Assembly (NCBI RefSeq): GCF_004771005.1
Contig: NZ_RQHV01000016.1
Span: 1-39,541, forward strand
DNA: 39,541 nucleotides
Direction of reading: 5' to 3'
Source of the DNA: Leptospira ilyithenensis
GTDB lineage: Bacteria > Spirochaetota > Leptospiria > Leptospirales > Leptospiraceae
Shown here piece after piece: positions 1 to 9,495 of this stretch (within the stretch, counting starts at the first letter, position 1; the number at the start of each line of letters is the position of its first letter). The position numbers and the translations under genes were made by a program. The notes under the pieces are model-generated. The model had not been told where the DNA came from, made no database searches, and saw nothing but the letters and a program-made list of their open reading frames with translations.

Positions 1-2
1 TT

Positions 3-113
3 TACAATACGGAAAGATCCCACCAAGGTAGAAACATGAATGGAAGAATTCCTTATCAAGTTTTTCTGGAGGGCTGTCGAGAATCAGAACTAGAACCGGT
101 AGAGAACATTTGA
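3..113 (+). mobile_element. C-terminal end of an IS481/IS3-type transposase (cut by window edge)
   Basis: Reading from base 3, 36 codons run in frame to a TGA at 111-113. The peptide begins YNTERSHQGRNMNGRIPYQV, the typical end of DDE integrase-like transposases of the IS481/IS3 group (family consensus YNxxRPHQGRxMNGRTPYQVF). The catalytic core lies outside the window, so activity cannot be judged. The stop falls one base before the stop codon of the convergent SpvB/RHS gene. The terminal inverted repeat of the element therefore probably lies within the next 50 bases, perhaps ending near the TGTACA at 156-161. The family call rests on this motif only. Confidence 0.8.
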
Positions 114-114
114 C

Positions 115-3100
115 CTAAGTAAAGTTAGAGGATTGTGACTGGTGAATACTATCTCTGTACACAATTCCTAAAAACTCTTTCGAAATCTCAGTATTTTGAA
201 ACGTGCTCCTTTCTAAAGTATCTTGATTCCCTGTTTTATATACAAAAACAACCAAAGACATTGTAAGCAATATCCAAGGAATCGCTTTATGTCCTTCTCT
301 TAATTTTCCATCGACATAGATATTTGTATTAGAAAGAAAAGTAACAAAATTAAACCCTATTCGATTTTTCCAATACTGACTACAATCTATCTCAACTTCT
401 CTACAAAATGGATTAGATAATAATTCATTCGATGCAATGGAACCAATTAAGTTTGCATCATCTCTACTGTATTGAGCAACTAAATCACCTTCAGTGCCAA
501 TAATAAACATTGTATGTTTGTCTGGTAGTCCGGGACTACGATAGATCTCATAAATATCTCCGAAATCATATGTCACAGTTCCAAGGTTGAGTAGTGATTT
601 TCTAATTCGATTACCAGAATAATCGTATTTGTATTCAAATCGATCCCCTCCGCTAGTTACGATTTCTCGTAGTTTTCCTTGGGCATTGTAATAATAATTG
701 TCTCCATTCCTTTGAACCATGTTACCAGCTTCGTCGTAAGAATAGCCTAGAATTCCCGTATTTAAGCTATTAGCTTTTGTAACCGAGTGTATATGATTAG
801 GATTATCATAGCTGTATGTAAAAGCACCCTTTTTGAGCAAGTTTCCATTCTTATGGTAACCATATTCTTCCTCACCATACTTGCCAATTGCTTTTGTAAT
901 GCGGTTTAATTGATCATATACAAAACTTTGATTTCGCGTTTCATTCATATTATCCTGAATGCTTGATAGGTTTCCTTTATTATCATAGTTGTAGCTTACA
1001 GACTGCTCCAAGCTACCGTCTTTTAACTTAGTATAAAAAGCACGCGGTCTTAACCGGATAGGATCAATTTCGATTTTCGTAAGTATTCCATTTCCTGTTT
1101 TTCGTTCGATATAATGCTGACCATTCTCTTTTTTGGGTCCATCGTAACTTACGACAGTATGATTTAAGCTATTCCCATCATGAGAATCCATCGTCAAAAA
1201 ACCAAGCTGACCGGTTCCAGTATAATGGCTCCGTACAATTGTTCCTTCGGGATACTTTATTGTTTTCACTCTATTAAAGGCATCATATGTTTTCTGAAAG
1301 ATTACCTGTAAATCATCTAACGTTCGCTTTTCGGCTGTAACATTTCCTTTATTATCATAAGCAAACTCAGCGATTCCCGTTTCATCAGTAACCTTTGATA
1401 ATCTTCCTATCATATTTGTCGTAGCTATCGAGTTTGAATGATCATATTCGTATATAACTGGAGATTCACTACCTGCGGTCAGTTTAGTGATCCTTCCCAG
1501 GTGATCTATCTCGTATCTGTGTAATATACCACGTGAATCTTTTTGTGTGAGGATTTCTCCGGCAACATTGTATGTATAAATTGTAGTGCCGGAATTGCTA
1601 TCCGCTTGGCTTATTTTCCTTCCACCTTGGTCATACTGGATTGTCGTGGTAGCATTTCCCGGATCAATAATTTGTGTAACTTTCCCTTGTGAATTATAAG
1701 CAAATTGAAGCGTTTCACCTTGTATGACTTTAGTTACTAATTGTCCGAACTCGTCCATAGTAGAAACTTCTGATCGGATATTTTCAGATTGATAAGCTGT
1801 ATTTGTAGTTATATTCCGAAGCCCATAGCTAAAATTTACAATCTCGCCCGTATAAAAAACCATTTGTTTCGGCCGCTCACTTGTATCTTCATTTGCTTGG
1901 TAGTAACTCGTCAAAGTCCAAATAGGACTTTCTCCTGTCAGATAACGATTCGATTTTTGAATCTCCCTTCCTTTTTGATCAAATTTAAACTCTTCAGTAA
2001 ATGAATACCCATCAGCCGCAAGAGATTCGGTCTTTAAGGTTTGATCCAGTATATCCGTTGTTTCTTTAATCCAAAACTCTTCCTCTGCCATATAAGTAGT
2101 CTTAGTCGTCGTATATAAGGAACCATCAAAAATGTAATCATAACTTTCTAAAGTATCTCCATTTACAATCGTTTTCGTCTTCCTACCATATGTATCGTAT
2201 TCCGACTCTTCTTTATTCCCATTGGAGTCTTCCACACTGACTTCCAAATCAGTCTTAGGATCGTAGTTAGTTGTTGTAGTTTGATCAAGAGCATTTCGAA
2301 GAGTAGTTTGCTTACTTCTTGTCAAGTCATTGTATTCATATGAAAGAGACCTTCCCAAAGAATCAGTAGTGCTATTTATATTTCCAATTCCGTCATATGT
2401 ATAAATTGTAGTATACCATTCTCCATTCCCTACCAATTCACTTTTGGTAACTATATCAGCTCCCGAATATGATAATTTGGTGTCTTCGACCAAACCCCCA
2501 TCAATATAAGTTTTTTCTTCGATAGATTGAGCAGGTATATTCAATCCAGAGTTTGACTGGTAACTAATCTCTTTTCTGGTAGTCCGTCCGTTCCATGTAT
2601 CTTCGATTACACCTGGTTCATAAGCATACGCACTTAGATAAGTAATGGATTGTGACTTCTGATCCTTAATAACCCCATTTTCGTAGATTAAGGTAGTGGT
2701 AGCTGTTGGTAATTTTAATTTGGTTCCATTATGTGGAGTATAGTATGTATAAGCATAAGAATCCCTTTGGATCAAACTATCGTTCCCTGCATAAATTTCC
2801 CTACTTGAAATTTTTCCTGGAAAAGTTGTATTCTGAATATAATTGGTGACAACCCGACCAACAAAACTTCCAGAAAGATAATTTCGTTCGGTGATAGTTT
2901 CGAATCCCAAACTAACTCCCGTCTCTAAATCTCCGGGCTTGTGTCGCCCATTCGAATAAAAGTAATCGGTATTTTCAATAGGAAATCCCGTTCCTTTAGT
3001 GGAATACACAGAAGTAACCATCATTTGAGGATACCAGTTTGGTAAACCGGAGTCATAATTACCTGTTCCTTTCAAAGCAGCTCCGGGAATTGTTTTTTTC

Positions 3101-6063
3101 CAACTATAATTAACAACGGTTTCAGCTCCGCTTACCCCATTGACTACCCGCTTAAGTAAACCACCTTTAATTGATGATTCTGAAAGTATCTCTCTAGCCT
3201 TCTCTGTTTTTCCATACTGATAAAACAAATCGGGAATTCCGTCTTCATTCCTATCATCAAATTGAATAGATGTTAGCTCGCTTGATTCGACTTGAAATGA
3301 TCCTCCTGATCTTTGTGCAAAGGAACCATTCGATTGTCCGAAATAAGTCTGAAATGCAGTAGAATCCAATTGCGATAAGGTAAAATCCAACACACCATCC
3401 GAATTCATATCCACAAAATCAAAAATCTGGATTTTCTTCGCATTAGGGTCATCTTTTTCTGCAAATCGATCTGGTTTTATCACCGTCGGAATATCCGAAG
3501 TTATCACAGAATTCGTATTAAACGATCCTCCTGTATTTATGATAACCCTTAATTGATTGTTGAATGTGCTAGGATTTTCAACTCCGTAATCATAGGGATT
3601 GAAATGGCTATTTCGGTTTGTTAATGTGACAAGATCGGGAAGTCCGTCTCTAGTTACATCAACTAACCAGTTCTTACCAATATAACCGACAATTTCTTTC
3701 GGCAATACTTGCGCAGATTGTTCCAAGCGGTTTTCAGAAAGGAATATTTTTGTTACTATAAGATGGTAAATAGCACCGTCTAAATTAACATTCTTAATTC
3801 GAGTAATCTCATCATTCAGTTCATTCGCTTGTCTGTCATATACCTCTTTTAATTTTTCTTCAGAAAATACGCGGTCAACAGATTTAAACAATATATCCCG
3901 ATATTCGATAGTGGTATTCTCAGGATGTTCAACTAACGACCAGTAAATCCCTCTTTCATCGGAATGTATTTTTAAAGATAACGCATTCTTTACTCCGTCA
4001 TCAGCAGGGCCTCCCGAGATAACATGCCAGATCTGATCTTTGTAGGTTTGCCTTTCCGAATCTGCTGCCGCAAGCTCTGCACTGTGCCTGCTTTTCATCG
4101 CTGCAAGTTCCGCCTGCTCCGGTGGTGGATTTACATTCACTATATGCAAATGTTCTGGAATTCCATCACCATCTATATCCGCAAATTGATTGATTCGATG
4201 AGCAATAAAGGGATTTGTGTTTTTTGTTTCATAAACCAGTTTACGAATGCCTCCATACCAAAATACCTTTTCCGCCTGAAAGCTTCTTCCTTGAGAAAGG
4301 TAGACCGACATTCTATCGTCATAAAAATGAACAAAATCACCTCGACCGTCGGAATTAATGTCCGCTACATAATCTCTAGGATCATATAAAGAGGTTCTTG
4401 AATAATTTTGAGCAGAAGGCGATAATAGTATATTAGAATACGCGACTGGATATTCCAACCCAGATCCATTTGAAAAGGAAATGTTTAAGATTCCTGATTT
4501 TTCATATAAAAAATCAGTTTTACCATCACCATCTATATCCGCCCATTGATAAAAAGTATTATATTTGATTGGGAATTTCGGAGAATCATAACTTCTTTTG
4601 GAATTTACAAACTCCTGAGTACGAACATAGACTTGGTCTCCATCCATCTTGCCTAAAAACCTAGAGTATTCAGATACTCCATCGCCATCAATGTCTGTGG
4701 GAAAATTCGTACGAGATGAAGACAAAAAGCCATTATTGCAACCGTCTTGCCCAAAGGTAAGATACACCCCACAGTAAAGAACCACCTCACCGGGACATCC
4801 AGGAAATGCAGTACAAATGCAAGATAGAGGCCCCCAATTGCACATTTCTCGATTTCTATTTCCCAACGGATAACGGCCGATATAATCAACATCTGGATTA
4901 TATCTATTTTCAGCAATATCCATCGCACTTACCTCATATAGATCAGTCTTAATACTACTTTCTTTGGATGGATCAGACGCTCTTGCCGCCTGTATTGCGT
5001 AAGGTGTTTCTATTTTTCCGGAATTCCAAAGTTTCTTTATTGCTAATGCCAATACCAATTCTTTAAACTTTTGAAAACCTCTGTCCACCATATCAATTTC
5101 TTGGCCAAACCCATCCGAAAGCGATGTTGCCCCTACAGATAACTTAGTAATGAGACCAGAATGGCTCGGTGTATAAGAAAATTCCAAAGGAAGATGTGTA
5201 GAAAGAGAAAACAAAGTATCTTTTTTAAATTCCACCTTGGTTAGTAAACTGTCTCCTGTTCCCTGATCATTCCCATAACTCATAGTATAAGAGTGTATCA
5301 ATGAATTGTCAGAGTAAAACAGAACTTTCGAAACCCTCAATTGCTTGTAAGTATAAACTTTCTCACTATAATCAGAAAACGTATCTGGTCTTCCTTCATA
5401 ATCAAATTGTATGTATCTCTTTCCGGCTGCATAAGTAATCTTAGACGGATAAAGCTCTCCAGCATTTTCTATCCATTCATATTGAATTGTTTCCCCGTGC
5501 GCTTCTTGCACTTCCGCAAGTCCCCAAGTTCGAATCGCTCCATTTGGTCCTGTTAATTGCGCACTTGTACCACCATATGTAAATCTGGTTCCCTGCTTAT
5601 TATATGCAATAAAACCGGTTGGTCCTTGTCCTGAATCACCTTGAGGATAAAATGAAATAAAACTTTCTTCCTTAGAGTAATACACCGATCTGTTTCCCAA
5701 AGAATTGATGAGCTGACCATGCTCAGAGGATATAAACCTATCTGAAGAAGCATAATTAATTCCATATCCTAAATCTCGTTTAATGTATCCGGCACCTGAA
5801 AGAAACCACCCTTTCCCCAGAAGTCCTCTACCAAAACCTGAATTATAAGAAAAACTGAGCTGTGGCGTAAGACCTTTCGTCCCTTCGGGAACAGCCAAAG
5901 GAATGCTAGTAGTTGCGTAACCGTTCGGGTCGCCATTTACATCAAGCAGCGGTAAGGGTAACTGACCACCTCCCATAAAAGAGAAACTACAAATAGAGGC
6001 AAAGAAAATAATTAGTACATAGCACAAATTCCGCATTTCAGAAAACCTTTTACAGTATAACAT
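115..6063 (-). CDS. SpvB/FG-GAP/RHS-repeat protein, C-terminus probably truncated by an IS
   Basis: Large exported Tc-toxin-B/RHS-like protein (1982 aa). A hydrophobic signal-like segment lies at residues 11-30. A SpvB-type N-terminal domain follows, with VPEGTKGLTPQLSFSYNSG and LLGKGWFLSGAG near residues 59-92. About seven DxDxDG-type calcium-binding FG-GAP repeats lie near 454, 509, 573, 631, 804, 887 and 937. A TcdB-middle-like part follows, then many YD/RHS repeats from about 1220 to 1840. The usual RHS-core ending (RYYDPxxGRFxxxDP) is missing. Instead there is a hydrophobic segment near 1930 (IPWILLTMSLVVFVYK) and a short tail ending beside a transposase. Family members form hollow beta-cages that enclose a C-terminal toxin; that part is not present here. 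The start may be the ATG at 6063 or, better for a signal peptide, Met10 at 6036, which has AAAAGG about nine bases upstream. Confidence 0.85.
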   Translation of the reverse strand: MLYCKRFSEMRNLCYVLIIFFASICSFSFMGGGQLPLPLLDVNGDPNGYATTSIPLAVPEGTKGLTPQLSFSYNSGFGRGLLGKGWFLSGAGYIKRDLGYGINYASSDRFISSEHGQLINSLGNRSVYYSKEESFISFYPQGDSGQGPTGFIAYNKQGTRFTYGGTSAQLTGPNGAIRTWGLAEVQEAHGETIQYEWIENAGELYPSKITYAAGKRYIQFDYEGRPDTFSDYSEKVYTYKQLRVSKVLFYSDNSLIHSYTMSYGNDQGTGDSLLTKVEFKKDTLFSLSTHLPLEFSYTPSHSGLITKLSVGATSLSDGFGQEIDMVDRGFQKFKELVLALAIKKLWNSGKIETPYAIQAARASDPSKESSIKTDLYEVSAMDIAENRYNPDVDYIGRYPLGNRNREMCNWGPLSCICTAFPGCPGEVVLYCGVYLTFGQDGCNNGFLSSSRTNFPTDIDGDGVSEYSRFLGKMDGDQVYVRTQEFVNSKRSYDSPKFPIKYNTFYQWADIDGDGKTDFLYEKSGILNISFSNGSGLEYPVAYSNILLSPSAQNYSRTSLYDPRDYVADINSDGRGDFVHFYDDRMSVYLSQGRSFQAEKVFWYGGIRKLVYETKNTNPFIAHRINQFADIDGDGIPEHLHIVNVNPPPEQAELAAMKSRHSAELAAADSERQTYKDQIWHVISGGPADDGVKNALSLKIHSDERGIYWSLVEHPENTTIEYRDILFKSVDRVFSEEKLKEVYDRQANELNDEITRIKNVNLDGAIYHLIVTKIFLSENRLEQSAQVLPKEIVGYIGKNWLVDVTRDGLPDLVTLTNRNSHFNPYDYGVENPSTFNNQLRVIINTGGSFNTNSVITSDIPTVIKPDRFAEKDDPNAKKIQIFDFVDMNSDGVLDFTLSQLDSTAFQTYFGQSNGSFAQRSGGSFQVESSELTSIQFDDRNEDGIPDLFYQYGKTEKAREILSESSIKGGLLKRVVNGVSGAETVVNYSWKKTIPGAALKGTGNYDSGLPNWYPQMMVTSVYSTKGTGFPIENTDYFYSNGRHKPGDLETGVSLGFETITERNYLSGSFVGRVVTNYIQNTTFPGKISSREIYAGNDSLIQRDSYAYTYYTPHNGTKLKLPTATTTLIYENGVIKDQKSQSITYLSAYAYEPGVIEDTWNGRTTRKEISYQSNSGLNIPAQSIEEKTYIDGGLVEDTKLSYSGADIVTKSELVGNGEWYTTIYTYDGIGNINSTTDSLGRSLSYEYNDLTRSKQTTLRNALDQTTTTNYDPKTDLEVSVEDSNGNKEESEYDTYGRKTKTIVNGDTLESYDYIFDGSLYTTTKTTYMAEEEFWIKETTDILDQTLKTESLAADGYSFTEEFKFDQKGREIQKSNRYLTGESPIWTLTSYYQANEDTSERPKQMVFYTGEIVNFSYGLRNITTNTAYQSENIRSEVSTMDEFGQLVTKVIQGETLQFAYNSQGKVTQIIDPGNATTTIQYDQGGRKISQADSNSGTTIYTYNVAGEILTQKDSRGILHRYEIDHLGRITKLTAGSESPVIYEYDHSNSIATTNMIGRLSKVTDETGIAEFAYDNKGNVTAEKRTLDDLQVIFQKTYDAFNRVKTIKYPEGTIVRSHYTGTGQLGFLTMDSHDGNSLNHTVVSYDGPKKENGQHYIERKTGNGILTKIEIDPIRLRPRAFYTKLKDGSLEQSVSYNYDNKGNLSSIQDNMNETRNQSFVYDQLNRITKAIGKYGEEEYGYHKNGNLLKKGAFTYSYDNPNHIHSVTKANSLNTGILGYSYDEAGNMVQRNGDNYYYNAQGKLREIVTSGGDRFEYKYDYSGNRIRKSLLNLGTVTYDFGDIYEIYRSPGLPDKHTMFIIGTEGDLVAQYSRDDANLIGSIASNELLSNPFCREVEIDCSQYWKNRIGFNFVTFLSNTNIYVDGKLREGHKAIPWILLTMSLVVFVYKTGNQDTLERSTFQNTEISKEFLGIVYRDSIHQSQSSNFT

Positions 6064-6079
6064 TAAATCATTGTAATTT

Positions 6080-6085
6080 CCTCCT
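6080..6085 (-). promoter_or_regulatory. Strong Shine-Dalgarno leading to a two-codon ORF before the RHS gene
   Basis: On the minus strand an AGGAGG lies eight bases before an ATG (6071-6069) that encodes only Met-Ile and then stops (TAA 6065-6063). That stop overlaps the ATG at 6063 of the RHS reading frame (TAATG). The best ribosome site in this 56-bp divergent interval therefore serves a minimal ORF. The large gene may be translated by re-initiation, or it may start at 6036. This is read directly from the sequence; the role is inferred. Confidence 0.45.
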
Positions 6086-6119
6086 TATATAATTTTCTTG
6101 TCAATCACTGCTTCATAAG

Positions 6120-7025
6120 ATGTTTAAAAAAGTTTACGGCTGTTATCTAGTCAATTTATTGCAAGTGTTTGTCGGCATTTTCGCCACTTTACCCATCCTA
6201 GGCGCTGAACTGCGCTTCCCCAACGGAGAAGTATTCCAAACAGAATTTGTTTATGAGGATGAAAGAATCCTCTCCGTTCGCTTCCGGGGAAAGGAATATA
6301 AGGTTCCCAAAAAAAGTCTGGAATCCTATGATCTGAGTAAAAAAAGTTCATCTGTATCTTCATACAAGCTCTCCTCCTTTGTTTTAAAAGATGGCAGTAC
6401 ACTACGAGGAACAATTGCAGAAGAAAAGCCCAATGAATACACGATCAAAACAGAAATTGGATTTCTAACACTGTTAAAATCGGAACTCAAAACCCCTTAC
6501 CCAGTCCAGTCGGCTCCTCCTGATTTTCCGGAAGAATACAGATCCACTGACAAAGAAACTAACCAAACAAGGGTTGGTCTTTCATTCAATTATCTTCCAA
6601 CATTGCCGCCTCTATCGCAATCTACCCCAGCTCTACTTGGAGCAAGTTTATTTGTTGAACCTGCCTTTCTTCGCATTACAGAAAAATGGCAAACAGGTTT
6701 CAAATATGAATACCAAACTAGCCGTAACTTAACAATTCATTCTGGTTATACTTACTTTCTTTATTCCAAACAACTGTTTGATAATCCCATACTGGACTTT
6801 TATACTTCTATAGGACTAGGTGTTTCCCAAGCGGCATTCAAAACCGAAGGGAGCAACCTTGCTTTTACGGGAACGAACCCATTAGTCAATTGGGAGTTAG
6901 GTTGGCAGGGTTTAAAAATCTCAAAGTCCTTTTATCGGATAGGGTGGAAAAACCATTGTTTTATTGAGGAAAAAGGAGCTTTCTGTGGCTCTGGAATTGA
7001 AATCTCAGGAGGATGGGCATTTTAA
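6120..7025 (+). CDS. Putative outer-membrane beta-barrel protein, first gene of a three-gene operon
   Basis: 301-aa protein of no family I can name. Residues 1-29 look like a signal peptide (hydrophobic core, then LGA before ELRF). Residues 30-125 hold two short beta-rich units built around a 'gene product/attribute' type motif (RFPNGEVFQTEF and LKDGSTLRGTIAEEKP). From about 150 the chain alternates polar and aromatic residues in a barrel-like way (GLSFNYLP, FKYEYQTSRNLTIHSGYTYF, YTSIGLGV), and it ends in GGWAF, an aromatic terminus common in outer-membrane barrels. No clear Shine-Dalgarno is visible before the ATG. The next gene starts directly after its stop codon, so the two are probably co-transcribed. 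The barrel is an inference. Confidence 0.6.
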   Translation: MFKKVYGCYLVNLLQVFVGIFATLPILGAELRFPNGEVFQTEFVYEDERILSVRFRGKEYKVPKKSLESYDLSKKSSSVSSYKLSSFVLKDGSTLRGTIAEEKPNEYTIKTEIGFLTLLKSELKTPYPVQSAPPDFPEEYRSTDKETNQTRVGLSFNYLPTLPPLSQSTPALLGASLFVEPAFLRITEKWQTGFKYEYQTSRNLTIHSGYTYFLYSKQLFDNPILDFYTSIGLGVSQAAFKTEGSNLAFTGTNPLVNWELGWQGLKISKSFYRIGWKNHCFIEEKGAFCGSGIEISGGWAF

Positions 7026-8417
7026 ATGAACTTTAAAATTAAGAACCTATTCCTTACTTTCTCCATTTCATTAACCTTATTCATCTTCTTGCTTAATTGT
7101 GGAAGTAATGCCATCACCCAAGGAGTCGATGCAAAGGATGCTAAACTAGAGTGGGCGGTGGCTTCCGAAATTTCCACTTCTGGAGCACGCATCACCTGGA
7201 AGTGTTCTGCACCTACCATGGGTTATCTGAAAGTCACCTCTTCAAATGGTTACGATTATACAGGAACAACTTTCTTTCCTTTAGATGTTCATTCCATACC
7301 TTTGGGAAACTTAGCCTCAGATACAAATTACAGTTATACTCCTACCTGCGGATTAACGGAAAAAGGTTTAGGATTTCCACTGAATTTTAAGACGAGCGCA
7401 GATAATAATGTCATCTTCAAAAGAAGTATCTGGATGATCGGAGGAATCGGATCGGATAAAAATCCAATTGCAGATATAGACTATTACGACCCGGACACAA
7501 ATCAATGGGGTTCATCTATTACAAAGATCCCTACACCCAGAATCAATGCGCAGATTGTTTCTCATAAAAATAAAATCTATATCATAGGTGGACTCACCAA
7601 ATCAGGAACAAGTTACTCTCCATCCAGACTTGTAGAAGTTTACGATCCTTTCCAAAACAAATGGACGACTTTAAGTTCTATGGCTTCCACATTACAAGGT
7701 GGAGTTGCGGGATCAGTTGGAAATGATATTTATATTTTAGGTGGATCAACTTCCGCAGATATGACAACAGGTACGATTTTAAACACAATTTATAAACTCC
7801 AACCAGATCTAGGAACTACAGGAACCTGGAGCGATTATCTATCGACTAACATCTATGCTAGGATTGATATGGCAGGTTGCACTTACCAAGGCTCTCTTTT
7901 CTATACAGGAGGAAGGTTCTATAACGATGGACTTGCCTATGCGACAAGTGATGCCTACCTACCGTCACTCAATTCCGTTACTGCAAAGATTGAAGCTTCC
8001 ATTTCCATTGCCAGACATGGTTCGGCATATGCATGTTATAGACCAAATCCCGATGACCTCCATCCTTCCGATCCAGTATTATTTCTTGTTGCTGGTGGCT
8101 CGACTGCAACGGACATTGTTCAACCTGTTTCGGCCATCACTTCGTCCAATCGATTTGAGTATATGGTTCTAGGAACTGCGGCAAATGCTTTCGTTACCGG
8201 CTCCAACCTTCCCGCCAATCTATACGCCCCTAGTATGGAAATCTCCTATACCCAAAGAAAGGCATTCTTATTCGGAGGAGCTTCCGAAATCAACCTTCCT
8301 ACAGACAGTATCTATTCCTTAGATCTATCCAGTCCCGGTTTGCAACCCTGGGAATCAGTTTCTGTGAAAATGCCCAGGTCTCGTTTCGGACACAAAGCAG
8401 TCATATTGAGTAGATGA
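7026..8417 (+). CDS. Kelch-repeat lipoprotein
   Basis: 463-aa predicted lipoprotein. The N-terminus has a basic start, a hydrophobic core and the spirochaete-style lipobox FLLNC (Cys about residue 25), so it is probably lipidated and surface or periplasmic. Residues 35-125 look like a fibronectin-III-like beta sandwich (ISTSGARITWKCSAPTMGYL, ending LNFKTS). From about residue 138 there are at least five kelch-type blades, recognised by hydrophobic-GG pairs followed by spaced Tyr and Trp: WMIGGIG, IYIIGGLT, IYILGGST, FYTGGRF, FLVAGGS and FLFGGAS. Such beta-propellers usually bind proteins or glycans. The gene begins at the base after the upstream stop and its TGA overlaps the next ATG, so the three genes form one operon. 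Confidence 0.8.
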   Translation: MNFKIKNLFLTFSISLTLFIFLLNCGSNAITQGVDAKDAKLEWAVASEISTSGARITWKCSAPTMGYLKVTSSNGYDYTGTTFFPLDVHSIPLGNLASDTNYSYTPTCGLTEKGLGFPLNFKTSADNNVIFKRSIWMIGGIGSDKNPIADIDYYDPDTNQWGSSITKIPTPRINAQIVSHKNKIYIIGGLTKSGTSYSPSRLVEVYDPFQNKWTTLSSMASTLQGGVAGSVGNDIYILGGSTSADMTTGTILNTIYKLQPDLGTTGTWSDYLSTNIYARIDMAGCTYQGSLFYTGGRFYNDGLAYATSDAYLPSLNSVTAKIEASISIARHGSAYACYRPNPDDLHPSDPVLFLVAGGSTATDIVQPVSAITSSNRFEYMVLGTAANAFVTGSNLPANLYAPSMEISYTQRKAFLFGGASEINLPTDSIYSLDLSSPGLQPWESVSVKMPRSRFGHKAVILSR

Positions 8418-9004
8418 TAATGAAAGCAAGGGTTCTTATTCTATTATTCATTAGTTCATTCTTAATCCAGCTTCCTATTTCCGCAGACTGTATTTCCGAA
8501 GAGGACAGTTTTGTGTTCCGAATGAAGATCAAAGAAGGAAAATTCAAAGAAGCATCCGATGATTTAGAAGTTCTTTCTAGTCGGTGCCCAGAAAATGCGA
8601 AACTAGAATTATTAGAAACAGAACTTTGGATAGACCAAGGGGAAGAGCTATACAAAAACAAACAGTTCAAGTCGGCCTTTCCTTTCTTTAAAAATGCTTA
8701 TGCGAGGTGGAGAACCAATCCTCTCGTAAAACAAAGATATAACGAACTTTCTGATAAGATATTAACCGATGAACCAATCACAGTAACGAAAAGAGTAGTG
8801 ACGATCCAGGAGAAAATAGAATTACCTATAGCTACTGAAAACCAAAATGATTGGGAAGAAAAGGTAAGATTGTTTTCCAAGTTGGATATATTGGAGGAAC
8901 GAATTTGGATTTTGACATTGATTGTTGGGATATTGATCAGTTTGAATCTGGTATTTGCTGTTGGAATTTTAGTTCGTTATCTATCACGCGTTTTAAAAAG
9001 GTAA
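8414..9004 (+). CDS. Small exported, C-terminally anchored protein with a TPR-like middle
   Basis: 196-aa protein of unrecognised family. The ATG at 8414 overlaps the preceding TGA (ATGA), which suggests translational coupling; Met3 at 8420 is an alternative start. Residues 1-24 form a signal peptide ([17 protein letters not shown]). Residues 30-100 are helical and tetratricopeptide-like ([28 protein letters not shown], then [17 protein letters not shown]). A linker leads to a C-terminal transmembrane helix at about 165-190 ([24 protein letters not shown]) followed by basic residues. It may help assemble or anchor the barrel and kelch proteins encoded upstream; that is inference from the operon only. 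Confidence 0.65.
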   Translation: MIMKARVLILLFISSFLIQLPISADCISEEDSFVFRMKIKEGKFKEASDDLEVLSSRCPENAKLELLETELWIDQGEELYKNKQFKSAFPFFKNAYARWRTNPLVKQRYNELSDKILTDEPITVTKRVVTIQEKIELPIATENQNDWEEKVRLFSKLDILEERIWILTLIVGILISLNLVFAVGILVRYLSRVLKR

Positions 9005-9257
9005 TTTTATTTCTAAGTTAGGTGTAGGTATTAATTTACAGGGGACTAAAAAGATTTTAGGCATATGGGTAGAACGAACGGAAGGTGCAAAATTCTGGCT
9101 TCAAATTCTCACTGACTTAAAAATAATTTATCAATCTCCATCCAAGGAAATGGCAAAGAAAAATCTTGAAGATTTTTCGATTAAGTGGGATGATCAGTAT
9201 CCGATGATAACCCAAACCTTTTTGTCTTCCATACGATTCCCTCTCAAGCTGGATTGA
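9003..9257 (+). pseudogene. IS256-family transposase remnant with an internal deletion
   Basis: One open frame ending at TGA 9255-9257 encodes [19 protein letters not shown], then [13 protein letters not shown], joined directly to [18 protein letters not shown] and W-DDQYP. In intact IS256 transposases the first block (G.K.ILGLW...GAKFWL..L.DLK) and the second (L..IY.A.S.E.A...L..F...W..KYP) are separated by roughly 60 or more residues carrying a catalytic Asp and the CIVH motif. Those are absent here. The N-terminal part and C-terminal end are also missing, so this is a dead fragment. It has no start codon of its own and follows the previous gene closely. Confidence 0.8.
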
Positions 9258-9495
9258 ATATACCATATAAATAAGGAATTCACCAATACCCGATTTTTCG
9301 AATCATTGCCTAATCTTTCGAAGTTTGCTTAAATTCGACGATATTTCAGGCAATTTCATTGTATAATCTAAGAGTGATCGAGGCGTATTGTTTATATGTA
9401 GCAAATTAAAAGTATTTAATTTCTGTATTATGGAACCATATTTTAATTATGTTTTTTTGTTTTAAATAGTGCCTCCGCAAAAAGTTTAGTAAGTC
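9258..9495. other. AT-rich intergenic region upstream of the acyltransferase gene
   Basis: Together with the IS256 remnant this makes a 490-bp interval without an intact gene. This half is very AT-rich and holds a TATAAT hexamer at 9363-9368, but no convincing -35 box at the proper distance. I see no hairpin or RNA gene. It probably contains the promoter of the acyltransferase gene at 9496. Confidence 0.4.
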
